This document shows, piece after piece, positions 1 to 7,674 of a DNA stretch of 64,000 nt (its first letter is position 1; each line of letters begins with the position of its first letter). The position numbers and the translations under genes are program-made. Source of the stretch: Flavobacterium kingsejongi (GTDB lineage Bacteria > Bacteroidota > Bacteroidia > Flavobacteriales > Flavobacteriaceae). The stretch covers positions 1 through 64,000 of the forward strand of contig NZ_CP020919.1 of the NCBI RefSeq assembly GCF_003076475.1, read 5' to 3'. Under the pieces are notes generated by a model that saw nothing but the letters and a program-made list of their open reading frames with translations, was not told the origin of the DNA and searched no databases.

Positions 1-1428
1 ATGACTAAAACTGCTGAATCGGTATGGGAAAACTGTCTCCTTTTTATAAAGGACAATATTCAGGATCAGGCGTACAAAACCTGGTTCGAACCAATCAAAT
101 CCGTTGAGCTGACTGATAATGCTTTATATATTCAAGTTCCTAGTAAATTCTTCTACGAATGGCTCGAAGAGCACTATGTAAAATTATTAAAAGTGGCATT
201 GACGAAAGAGCTTGGCAAAAGTGCAAAGTTACTTTATAAAATCAAAATGGAAAACACTTATGGCAATAAACAACCGTTTACGGAACAATTGCCAAGTGCC
301 CACCGTTCTCCTGTAAAACCGCAGGAAGTTGATGTTCCTTTACACAATAAAAACCCGGAGTTAAAAAACCCATTTATCATTCCCGGAATCCGCAATGTAA
401 AAATTGAGTCCCAGTTAAATGCAAACTATAGCTTCGATAACTTCTTAGAAGGAGATTCCAACCGTTTAGCCCGCTCTGCCGGTATGGCTGTAGCCAACAA
501 ACCGGGAGGCACTTCTTTCAATCCCCTACTGATTTTTGGCGGTGTCGGATTAGGAAAAACACACTTAGCACATGCTATTGGTGTGGAAATCAAAGACAAA
601 TACCCGGACAAGACCGTATTGTATATTTCTGCCGAAATATTTACACAACAATATATTGAATCCGTAAAACGAAATACACGAAATGACTTTATTCATTTCT
701 ATCAGCTAATTGATGTACTGATTATTGATGATGTGCAATTCCTATCCGGAAAAGCCGGTACCCAGGATGTATTTTTCCACATCTTCAATTACCTGCACCA
801 GAACGGAAAACAGGTCATCCTGACTTCCGACAAGGCTCCGGTCGACATGCAGGACATCGAACAGCGCTTGCTTTCCCGTTTCAAATGGGGGCTTTCTGCC
901 GAATTACACCAACCGGATTACGAAACCCGTATTTCCATACTAAAAAACATATTATATCGTGATGGGGTAGAAATCCCGGATGAAATCATCGAATATGTAG
1001 CCCGAAATATCAAATCAAACGTACGTGAGCTGGAAGGTGCCATCATCTCCCTGATCGCCCAGTCTTCTTTCAATAAAAAAGAAGTAACAATTGATTTAGC
1101 AAAACAGGTAGTAGAAAAATTCGTCAAAAATGTAAAACGTGAAATCTCTATCGATTATATCCAGAAAGTAGTTTCTGATTATTTTCAGCTGGATGTAGAC
1201 ACGTTACAATCCAAAACCCGAAAAAGACACGTCGTACAAGCGAGACAACTGGCTATGTTTTTTGCTAAGAAATTCACCAAGTCGTCTTTGGCCAATATCG
1301 GTTCCCAAATTGGAGATCGTGACCATGCCACTGTACTTCATGCCTGCAAAACAGTAGACAATCTGGTTTCTACAGACAAGCAGTTCAAGAAATTCGTGGA
1401 CGACATTCATAAAAAATTATCACTTTAA
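1..1428 (+). CDS. dnaA: Chromosomal replication initiator protein DnaA
   Basis: DnaA binds DnaA boxes at oriC, melts the origin and recruits the replicative helicase. The 475-residue product has the full family layout: an N-terminal interaction domain (about 1-85), a variable linker, an AAA+ core with Walker A (FGGVGLGKT, about 179-187) and Walker B (LIIDDVQF, D243-D244), and a C-terminal DNA-binding domain with the signature DRDHATVLHAC near residue 440. The start is the first base of the window, so the promoter and any upstream origin lie outside. The phosphatase gene follows after 6 bases, suggesting co-transcription. Confidence 0.98.
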   Translation: MTKTAESVWENCLLFIKDNIQDQAYKTWFEPIKSVELTDNALYIQVPSKFFYEWLEEHYVKLLKVALTKELGKSAKLLYKIKMENTYGNKQPFTEQLPSAHRSPVKPQEVDVPLHNKNPELKNPFIIPGIRNVKIESQLNANYSFDNFLEGDSNRLARSAGMAVANKPGGTSFNPLLIFGGVGLGKTHLAHAIGVEIKDKYPDKTVLYISAEIFTQQYIESVKRNTRNDFIHFYQLIDVLIIDDVQFLSGKAGTQDVFFHIFNYLHQNGKQVILTSDKAPVDMQDIEQRLLSRFKWGLSAELHQPDYETRISILKNILYRDGVEIPDEIIEYVARNIKSNVRELEGAIISLIAQSSFNKKEVTIDLAKQVVEKFVKNVKREISIDYIQKVVSDYFQLDVDTLQSKTRKRHVVQARQLAMFFAKKFTKSSLANIGSQIGDRDHATVLHACKTVDNLVSTDKQFKKFVDDIHKKLSL

Positions 1429-1434
1429 CAGACC

Positions 1435-1893
1435 ATGCCGGTTAGAATACTCATGGTGTGCCTTGGAAACATCTGTCGATCTCCTTTGGCAGAAGGGATT
1501 TTACAGTCCAAACTACCCAGGGAACACTTTATTGTAGATTCTGCCGGAACCGGTAACTGGCACGTAGGCAAGCAACCCGACTCCCGCTCCATCGCTATCG
1601 CAAAAAGTAAAGGGCTCGATATCACCCACCAACGAGGACGCCATTTTAACGTGGCGGATTTTGACCGGTACGACCATATCTATGTGATGGATTCCAGCAA
1701 TTACAGCGATGTCTTACAGCTGGCTCCAAATGCACCAGCCAAAAACAAAGTCAACATGATACTGGACGAGTTATTCCCCAATGAAAATGTTGATGTCCCG
1801 GATCCCTATTATGGACTTGAAAATGGCTTTTCTAATGTTTACAATATGCTCGATGAAGCTTGTACACTGATCGCCACGAAGCTATTACAATAG
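1435..1893 (+). CDS. Low-molecular-weight protein-tyrosine phosphatase
   Basis: This cytoplasmic phosphatase hydrolyses phosphotyrosine or similar phosphomonoesters through a cysteinyl-phosphate intermediate. The CX5R loop appears at residues 9-15 (CLGNICR) followed by S16, and the general-acid Asp lies in the DPYYG motif near residue 122. The length of 152 residues is normal for the family. It starts 6 bases after the dnaA stop and is followed by a strong terminator, so it probably ends a dnaA operon. The physiological substrate cannot be read from sequence; there are no capsule or kinase genes beside it. Confidence 0.93.
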   Translation: MPVRILMVCLGNICRSPLAEGILQSKLPREHFIVDSAGTGNWHVGKQPDSRSIAIAKSKGLDITHQRGRHFNVADFDRYDHIYVMDSSNYSDVLQLAPNAPAKNKVNMILDELFPNENVDVPDPYYGLENGFSNVYNMLDEACTLIATKLLQ

Positions 1894-1937
1894 CACAAGT
1901 CATAAATTCAAAGAAGTATTTACTACTACACAAAATA

Positions 1938-1967
1938 GAAAAGCCATCTTTTACAAGATGGCTTTTC
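1938..1967 (+). terminator. Terminator after the phosphatase gene
   Basis: A perfect 13-bp inverted repeat (GAAAAGCCATCTT and its complement) encloses a TTAC loop. The stem ends in T-rich sequence on the plus strand and A-rich sequence on the other, so it may act in both directions, ending the dnaA-phosphatase transcript and possibly that of the C39 gene. Confidence 0.8.
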
Positions 1968-2051
1968 AACGAAACAAATATAAAAAAAATCTCCTACTAC
2001 ACTCTTTATCAAGGGCATTACCATGCCTATTAACCCATCAATTCCTATATA

Positions 2052-2495
2052 CTATCTTAACAGCAAGGGAACACCATTGGGAATTGCATTATTTTGACAG
2101 ACGAGCAATACCAGCACTCCAGACCATATTCGGTTAAAACCTGCCAAAGAATAGGGGATTAATTTACCAAAAGCCGGATCCATAACCGTTAGCCTGTTAT
2201 CCTCAATTTTATACACTATAATATAGTGTAGGTTATCACCTCTCCACACTTGAGCTACTGCAGGAAGCCGCATTCTGTTTATGGTATGAACGGTGCTTTT
2301 CACCTTCTTTCCTTTAAAGCCGACTTTACCAGCCCGCAAGAGCAATTCCGGAATATTCATGTCAATATTTCTGATAGCTTTACTATCACTATTGCATACA
2401 ATGGTATGATGCAAATTATAATAGCTCCCTAAAGACTCCAAACATGCCGAAATGCAATCTTTTTCTTTATTCTGTTTAACTGTTATTGGCTTCAT
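2052..2495 (-). CDS. Stand-alone C39 family cysteine peptidase domain
   Basis: The 147-residue protein matches a peptidase C39 domain, the module that cuts double-glycine leader peptides at the N-terminus of bacteriocin ABC exporters. The catalytic set can be placed: oxyanion Gln8, nucleophile Cys14 in DCISAC, His90 in LHYIIVY, and Asp106 in MDPAFGK. A glycine-poor hydrophobic end (WSGVLVLLV) follows, and then a stop; the membrane and ATPase domains of a full exporter are absent, and no ABC gene is next to it. There is no signal peptide. The gene sits alone in A/T-rich DNA between the dnaA-phosphatase pair and an XRE regulator. It could be a functional orphan processing protease or a relic of a bacteriocin exporter; no precursor with a double-glycine leader was found beside it. 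Confidence 0.75.
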   Translation of the reverse strand: MKPITVKQNKEKDCISACLESLGSYYNLHHTIVCNSDSKAIRNIDMNIPELLLRAGKVGFKGKKVKSTVHTINRMRLPAVAQVWRGDNLHYIIVYKIEDNRLTVMDPAFGKLIPYSLAGFNRIWSGVLVLLVCQNNAIPNGVPLLLR

Positions 2496-2947
2496 GCTAT
2501 TCCTTAAATTGCTACAAAATAATCCTTACCGTTATTTTGACTGCATTATAAACATCTATTATAATTTACTTGTTAAGCCCACCCGACTTTCACAATAATA
2601 ATCTACAATTCAAAATTCCATTTTTACACAATAGTACACAACAACTTTTGCAGCTTAATTATAACCTGCGCTATATAAACATTAACCAAAGATTATAATT
2701 AAAGTTTAAATTGTGTTTTATAGCAGTATTACAAATACACAAAAACGACTACCTCCTTTTTTATCACGCCATAGCGATTAAAAAAGCTTTAAATCACAAA
2801 ATAGGTAATTCAAAGCCTCATCCCAATTATATGGATATATCCTAAATATAAAACATTAATACAACACTTTAAAAATAATTAGATACTAATTATCATATTT
2901 TTTAAAATAAAATTCTATTTTTACAAAAAACATAACTTTTTTTAAGC
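2496..2947. other. A/T-rich intergenic stretch without visible genes
   Basis: These 452 bases separate the divergent C39 and XRE genes. The sequence is very A/T-rich with frequent stops in all frames. The only minus-strand ATG openings seen give peptides of a few residues (for example seven codons near 2553), none with a double-glycine leader. A loose -7 candidate TATTTTTA at 2916-2923 precedes the XRE gene. No repeat, tRNA or strong hairpin was seen. Confidence 0.5.
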
Positions 2948-3313
2948 ATGGAAAGGATAACCGAAAAGATCAGGACATTACGCCTTCAACGAGGCTATAC
3001 CTTAGAGTACATGGGGCAATTACTTCATATTTCGCAGCCCGCTTATTCTAAGTTGGAAAAGAACGAAACCAAACTTAGTGTAGAACGTCTCATTGAAATC
3101 GCCCGCGTACTGCATATTCCTGTAATTGAATTATTAGAAGTAGCTGATTTTTCAGAGACACAAGACACGGCAGCAGTTTCTTTTTATGAGAAACCTTATT
3201 ATGACAACCTCCATATCTCCGGAAAAATAGAAGAACTTTACGAGGCACGGCTAAAAGACAAAGACCTTATGCTGGAACAGCTGAAAAAGATTATTGAGGA
3301 TTTATCGAAATAG
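2948..3313 (+). CDS. XRE-family helix-turn-helix transcriptional regulator
   Basis: The first 65 residues form a Cro/C1-type helix-turn-helix: a basic N-terminus, a recognition region reading YMGQLLHISQPAYSKLE, and a helix around VERLIEIARVL. Residues 90-121 are rich in Leu, Lys and Glu in a heptad-like pattern (KIEELYEARLKDKDLMLEQL), suggesting a short coiled coil for dimerisation. It is divergent from the C39 peptidase gene and could control it, but no operator was identified. The methyltransferase start lies 35 bases downstream on the same strand. DNA-binding is secure from the fold; the regulon is unknown. Confidence 0.85.
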   Translation: MERITEKIRTLRLQRGYTLEYMGQLLHISQPAYSKLEKNETKLSVERLIEIARVLHIPVIELLEVADFSETQDTAAVSFYEKPYYDNLHISGKIEELYEARLKDKDLMLEQLKKIIEDLSK

Positions 3314-3347
3314 TACTAACTTTACCGCATCCATTAAAAATAAAAAA

Positions 3348-4070
3348 ATGAAAGCCACACCGTTTAAAGGAAAACTTTATTTAATCCCGATCACCTTAGG
3401 AGAATCTGACCCTCTGGATGTATTACCCCAAACGGTAAAAAGAGCCATTGATTTTATTGATGATTTTATTGTGGAAAATGAGAAAACAGCCCGAAAATTC
3501 ATCAAAAGCATCGCTCCGGAAAAACCACAACCCTCACTACGCCTTAGTACATTAAACAAACATACCGAGACTTCGGAACACGAGCAGATGATCAAACCCT
3601 GCCTCGAAGGAAAAAATATTGGATTGATGTCTGAAGCTGGCTGCCCTGGCGTTGCCGATCCCGGAGCTGTAATCGTAAAAATCGCACATGAAAGAGGCAT
3701 ACAGGTAGTACCTTTAGTTGGTCCTTCCTCTATATTATTAGCCATGATGGGATCCGGCATGAATGGCCAAAGTTTTGCTTTCAACGGCTATCTTCCGATT
3801 GATAAATCTGAAAAAAAACAGGCTTTGAAAACTTTTGAAAAATTATCTTTGGATAAAAACCAGTCCCAGCTTTTCATAGAGACACCGTATCGCAATAATA
3901 AGCTCATAGAAGACCTGCTACAGGCCTTACAGCCTTCAACCCTGCTTTGTATTGCCTGCGACCTTACATTGCCCACAGAATACATTAAAACAATGAAAGT
4001 TGCTGAATGGAAAAAAACAAAGGTGGACCTACACAACCGTCCTGCCATTTTTATTATCCATAAGACCTAA
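3348..4070 (+). CDS. SAM-dependent methyltransferase, tetrapyrrole-methylase / RsmI-like fold
   Basis: The 240-residue protein has the fold shared by RsmI (16S rRNA C1402 ribose methylation) and precorrin methylases. Recognisable motifs are LYLIPITLG at the start, the SAM-loop SEAGCPGVADPGA, VVPLVGPSS, FNGYLP and FIETPYR. The ATG at 3348 (MKATPFKGK) is chosen over an in-frame upstream start at 3294 because the latter overlaps the regulator gene and adds residues outside the conserved fold. Sequence differs from canonical RsmI at several motif positions, so this may be the second family member common in Bacteroidetes rather than RsmI itself. The substrate is inferred at best as RNA. Confidence 0.82.
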   Translation: MKATPFKGKLYLIPITLGESDPLDVLPQTVKRAIDFIDDFIVENEKTARKFIKSIAPEKPQPSLRLSTLNKHTETSEHEQMIKPCLEGKNIGLMSEAGCPGVADPGAVIVKIAHERGIQVVPLVGPSSILLAMMGSGMNGQSFAFNGYLPIDKSEKKQALKTFEKLSLDKNQSQLFIETPYRNNKLIEDLLQALQPSTLLCIACDLTLPTEYIKTMKVAEWKKTKVDLHNRPAIFIIHKT

Positions 4071-4076
4071 AAAAAA

Positions 4077-4107
4077 GCCCCTTACTAAATTCGTAAGGGG
4101 CTTTTTT
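4077..4107 (+). terminator. Bidirectional terminator between convergent genes
   Basis: GCCCCTTAC and GTAAGGGGC form a 9-bp stem around a 7-base loop, with six T on the plus strand and an A tract before the stem. It can end the methyltransferase transcript and, read the other way, that of the lysozyme-like gene. Confidence 0.88.
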
Positions 4108-4123
4108 GTATGCTGCGCTAAAA

Positions 4124-4765
4124 TTACAACATGTTCACTTTAGCATTTCGATTGGGAATAATACCAGAAGTATCATAGCCACCAAATTTCTTCATATAGG
4201 TTTTTATGGATGTTCCAAAACCATCTTTTTTATGCTTTTTACCATTACTTTTCAGGTAACTCCTTACAGAGTTGGCCCCTAAAAGATGGGCTGAAGCTAA
4301 AATACCGGACTCTGTAACTTTTACTCCATTAATGACCTTTCCTTCATAAATATCAATTTCACGCTTTAATTCGTGCTTATTGATCGCTAAAAGAGCTTTA
4401 AAAGCCTTCTCCTGTAAAAGAGGCGAATTTAAAAAGAGATTTGCATTTGTAATACCAACTGCTCGTAATGCAGACATTCCGAATTGGTATTTCCCCATAT
4501 AGCCAAAAGTATTGACTAATTTATACTGTCCTTGTGACTCTTTGTATGCCACGGCCTGCTTAAAGCCGGTATACGTTTTTCCTGTAAAAGGAACAGTCAC
4601 CTGTTTTGTTTCAATTTCCTCCTTTGAAGGCACGGAGACTTCTAATTTCTCACTCTCCGACACATGAAACCATTCGTTTTTCTCTGCACCAACATTATGA
4701 AATCCCAAACTTGAAAAGCCGGTAACTGTCATCAGTCCTGCATAGTAAATCCATTTTTTAATCAT
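4124..4765 (-). CDS. Secreted lysozyme / transglycosylase-like protein
   Basis: The 213-residue product starts with an N-terminal hydrophobic segment (about 5-25) consistent with export. From residue 66 it shows the lysozyme-like pattern AVAYKESQGQYKLVNTFGYM followed by GKYQFG, where Glu76 would be the catalytic acid, then helices with L-E-K-A-F repeats. It probably acts on peptidoglycan in the periplasm, although activity is inferred only from the fold. The neighbourhood (mltG, dapF) also concerns the cell wall. A terminator shared with the methyltransferase lies just past its stop, and it appears to be a single-gene unit. Confidence 0.7.
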   Translation of the reverse strand: MIKKWIYYAGLMTVTGFSSLGFHNVGAEKNEWFHVSESEKLEVSVPSKEEIETKQVTVPFTGKTYTGFKQAVAYKESQGQYKLVNTFGYMGKYQFGMSALRAVGITNANLFLNSPLLQEKAFKALLAINKHELKREIDIYEGKVINGVKVTESGILASAHLLGANSVRSYLKSNGKKHKKDGFGTSIKTYMKKFGGYDTSGIIPNRNAKVNML

Positions 4766-5076
4766 ATTTCAATTTTCTCATGACGCTGTCCCCCCATGAA
4801 ATTACTAGGGTGCAAATATAACACAAATATAATGAACCTGAAAATCAGCATGTTAAATTTTTCAGAAAGTCCCTAAGAGACTATTTCTCATTCGATTGCC
4901 TCAAAATTCAGACGCCCTTCCACCCCCCCTATATTTTTTTAAAAAAAATACTATTTTTTACAATTTCTTTACTTTACCCCCATCGCTACCATTCAATAAT
5001 TGCAGTATGGAGATAAAAAAAGCCTTACTGATTTTTAAGTCAGTAAGGCTTTTTTCTGTAAAATAGTAAATAATAA
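4766..5076. other. Intergenic spacer between mltG and the lysozyme-like gene
   Basis: The 311-base spacer holds the mltG terminator at 5021-5050 and, nearer 4766, presumed promoter DNA of the lysozyme-like gene. A C-run followed by T and A tracts lies around 4922-4955. No ORF or RNA gene was seen. Confidence 0.5.
5021..5050 (-). terminator. Terminator after mltG
   Basis: AGCCTTACTGA and its complement form an 11-bp perfect stem around an 8-base loop. An A tract at 5015-5021 becomes the U tract on the minus strand, just past the mltG stop. Confidence 0.88.
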
Positions 5077-6117
5077 TTATCTTTTTACGCCCTGCTTGTT
5101 GATCCAGGCGACATATTTTTGCCTGTTCGCTTCATGTTGGGCTGGCGTTACAGCAAATTCATGGTACCCAAAATTGGTTACACTGGCACAGAAATAGATA
5201 TAATTATGCTGTTCCGGATTTAAAACGGCGTCAATCGCTGTAATATCAGGCATAGCAATTGGACCAGGGGGAAGCCCTGCATATTTATAGGTATTATACG
5301 GAGAATCGGTTTCCAGGTCTTTATACAGTACCCTTTTTATTACCTGTTGAAAATCGCCACTATTTTTCTTTACCGCATAAATCACCGTAGGATCTGCTTC
5401 GAGTTTCATACCCGATTTCAAACGGTTCAGGTATACCCCGGCCACTCTCGGACGCTCATCTTTTTTTACCGTCTCTTTATGTACTATTGAAGCCAGCGTA
5501 CTGGCCTGTAAAGGAGTAAGGTTTTGGGCTTCGGCTTTTTGAATACGTTCTGGAGTCCAGAAATTACGGTATTCTTTTGCCATTCTATCCCTGAATTTTT
5601 CAGCAGAGGTATTCCAGAAAAATTCATAGGAATTCGGGATGAACATACTCAGTACATTCTCTTCTGTAAATCCGTTTTCCTCCAGAAATTTTTTATCTTT
5701 TACCGCATTCAGCAGACTTAAGCTATCGGCTTCAATCTGACTGCCTACGCGGCCTACAAAATCTTCCAGTGTTTCCTGATTATTAAAAGCGAGTTTTACC
5801 GGCAGGCTTTGGCGTAAAGAGTTGATGATATCATTGCTGTTCATCCCCTTTTTAAGCAAAAACTTACCTGCTTTCACATTGCTATCATAACTTTTCTTCT
5901 TGGCGACCATCATAAAACGATCCATATTCTCCACGTAGGGCGACACTAATTTTTGCACATCCGAAAAAGTAGCATCTGTAGGGACATACACATAGGTTTC
6001 CGCTTCCTCAAACTTGGTGTTGGCGGAAAAAATATCCCTATAAATCATATAACCATATACTGATGCCGCAGCAACAATAACGACCAGGGCAATCAGTACA
6101 ATTTTTTTTAAGTTCAA
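5077..6117 (-). CDS. mltG: Endolytic murein transglycosylase MltG (YceG-like)
   Basis: MltG cleaves nascent glycan strands at the membrane and sets peptidoglycan chain length. The 346-residue protein has one N-terminal membrane anchor (about 4-25) and a periplasmic YceG domain; the catalytic Glu is E215 in IVHKETVKKDERPRVAGVYL, followed by the conserved LEADPTVIYA and YNTYKYAGLPPGPI motifs. The start is TTG at 6115-6117: an in-frame stop lies just upstream, and the next ATG would destroy the membrane anchor. The gene lies 12 bases after the GNAT gene and is the last of a dapF-GNAT-mltG operon. Confidence 0.95.
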   Translation of the reverse strand: MNLKKIVLIALVVIVAAASVYGYMIYRDIFSANTKFEEAETYVYVPTDATFSDVQKLVSPYVENMDRFMMVAKKKSYDSNVKAGKFLLKKGMNSNDIINSLRQSLPVKLAFNNQETLEDFVGRVGSQIEADSLSLLNAVKDKKFLEENGFTEENVLSMFIPNSYEFFWNTSAEKFRDRMAKEYRNFWTPERIQKAEAQNLTPLQASTLASIVHKETVKKDERPRVAGVYLNRLKSGMKLEADPTVIYAVKKNSGDFQQVIKRVLYKDLETDSPYNTYKYAGLPPGPIAMPDITAIDAVLNPEQHNYIYFCASVTNFGYHEFAVTPAQHEANRQKYVAWINKQGVKR

Positions 6118-6129
6118 AGCCAGCTAATT

Positions 6130-6663
6130 TTAGTTGTTAATATTTATGAGTTGGTATAGAATTTCATCCGTATAGCCGGTTGCAACCCGGTTCCATTGTT
6201 TTTTAATTCCAATTTTTTCGAATCCAAAATTAGTAAAAAGCTTTATACTAATTTCATTCTCACTGCTGATATTTGCAAATAATTGATGTAAATTTAAATG
6301 GCTGAAGGCATACTGAACCAACAACCCTAAAGCCTGGCTTCCAATCCCCTGATTCCGGTCTTCCCCTTTTTGGATAACAATACCAATTCCCGCCCGTTGG
6401 TTTCTTGGATCATACTCAAAAAGATCAATCAACCCTATGGCCTTAAAACTATTATTTTCACAAATGGCCAGCCGTAATTGCCTGGCTTCATAAATATCCT
6501 GTTGCGCATTTTCCAGGTATTGCTTAATCAGGAACCTGCTGTAGGGTGTTTGCGTGTTGCTTACTTCCCAAACGGCCTCATCATTTTCTATTGCATATAC
6601 AAATTCGAGATCTTCCGGCTCCAATGCACGTAGGTAGATTGTCTTTCCCTGTAAGGTTATCAT
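6130..6663 (-). CDS. GNAT-family N-acetyltransferase
   Basis: The 177-residue protein resembles the RimJ/RimL branch of acetyl-CoA-dependent N-acetyltransferases. The N-terminus (LRALEPEDLEFVYAIENDEAVW) and the acetyl-CoA-binding loop DRNQGIGSQAL near residue 107 are typical, followed by the NISSENEISIKLFTNFGFE strand-helix end. It begins 2 bases after the dapF stop and ends 12 bases before mltG, so it is surely co-transcribed with them. The acceptor substrate cannot be told; the operon hints at cell-wall or ribosomal-protein targets but this is only association. Confidence 0.88.
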   Translation of the reverse strand: MITLQGKTIYLRALEPEDLEFVYAIENDEAVWEVSNTQTPYSRFLIKQYLENAQQDIYEARQLRLAICENNSFKAIGLIDLFEYDPRNQRAGIGIVIQKGEDRNQGIGSQALGLLVQYAFSHLNLHQLFANISSENEISIKLFTNFGFEKIGIKKQWNRVATGYTDEILYQLININN

Positions 6664-6665
6664 AA

Positions 6666-7445
6666 TTAAATCGTAATGGTTCCTTCGAAAACAAATTTCG
6701 CAGGTCCTTTTAAGAACACCTGCGTAAAAGTCGTTCCATCCTGTTCGAAAGCGACTTCCAAAGTCCCACCCGGAGTTTCAAGCTGGACAAGATTTGCATC
6801 GGTTTTCCCGGTAGCTTTCATTGCAATAGCCACTGCAGTTACGCCTGTTCCACAGGAAAAAGTTTCATCCTCTACACCTCTCTCATAAGTACGAACAGCA
6901 AAAATGGCATCGCCTATCTGATTCACGAAGTTAATATTACTTCCAGCTGCACCATATAATGCACCATACCGAATCGAAGCACCGTATCCTTTTACATCCA
7001 ATCCCTCAAGATCATCTACTATTTCAACATGGTGAGGAGAACCCGTATTTAAAAAAACATGCCCTTCATAATGGTCCACAGCCGTTACGTCTTTCATTTG
7101 CAACGACACAATTCCTGTTCCACTTACGGTAGCATGATGCATTCCGTCCACTGCCTCAAAAGAAGCCTCATTTTCTATGACACCCAATTGTTTTGCAAAA
7201 GCAACCAAACACCTGCCGCCATTACCACACATACTGCTTTCATTACCGTCAGAATTGAAATATACCATCCTGAAATTTTCCGTGGGATGGTTTTCAAGTA
7301 AAATCAATCCATCTGCACCAATTCCAAATCGTCTGTCACAAAGGTGTTCAATAATCCTGCTCTCCTTTGGAAATGACAGATTCCGGTTATCGATCATAAC
7401 GAAATCATTCCCTGTTCCCTGATATTTATAAAATGTAATATGCAT
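6666..7445 (-). CDS. dapF: Diaminopimelate epimerase
   Basis: DapF converts LL- to meso-diaminopimelate, the last epimerisation in the DAP route to lysine and peptidoglycan. The two catalytic cysteines are present: Cys73 in SMCGNGGRC and Cys198 in SCGTGVTAVA. The N-terminus (FYKYQGTGNDFVMID) and total length of 259 residues are standard. It is the first gene of a three-gene minus-strand operon with the GNAT protein and mltG, and is divergent from the degP-type gene across a 229-base spacer. Confidence 0.97.
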   Translation of the reverse strand: MHITFYKYQGTGNDFVMIDNRNLSFPKESRIIEHLCDRRFGIGADGLILLENHPTENFRMVYFNSDGNESSMCGNGGRCLVAFAKQLGVIENEASFEAVDGMHHATVSGTGIVSLQMKDVTAVDHYEGHVFLNTGSPHHVEIVDDLEGLDVKGYGASIRYGALYGAAGSNINFVNQIGDAIFAVRTYERGVEDETFSCGTGVTAVAIAMKATGKTDANLVQLETPGGTLEVAFEQDGTTFTQVFLKGPAKFVFEGTITI

Positions 7446-7613
7446 CTTTTTTATATTTAAAATAATCGCCCTGGCCTACAAAGCTTCAGCCCAGCACTGT
7501 TACTAACAAATGCTGTTCTACGTAGCACTAACTTACATTACTGTAGCGAACAATAGTACAAAAGTACAAATATTAATGCTTCGTTAATCATTGTTAATCG
7601 TTCGTTAAACTGA

Positions 7614-7644
7614 TTTTTACAGGACAAATATTTATATAATTTTA
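7614..7644 (+). promoter_or_regulatory. Candidate promoter of the DegP-type protease gene
   Basis: TTTT at 7614-7617 and TAATTTTA at 7637-7644 are spaced by 19 bases, a one-mismatch version each of the Bacteroidetes TTTG / TAnnTTTG elements. The start codon is 31 bases further on. Confidence 0.35.
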
Positions 7645-7674
7645 CTGTTAATTATTTAAATTATCATACACACC

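Noticed and set aside
2496..2947. Possible double-glycine precursor peptide for the C39 peptidase
   Set aside because: Minus-strand ATG codons give only very short peptides, none with a leader-like helix and Gly-Gly site.
1894..2947. oriC with DnaA boxes
   Set aside because: No cluster of TTATCCACA-type boxes or 13-mers was seen; the region before dnaA is outside the window.
3294..3347. Upstream start for the methyltransferase
   Set aside because: It overlaps the regulator gene and adds residues not seen in the fold; the ATG at 3348 begins directly before the conserved first strand.
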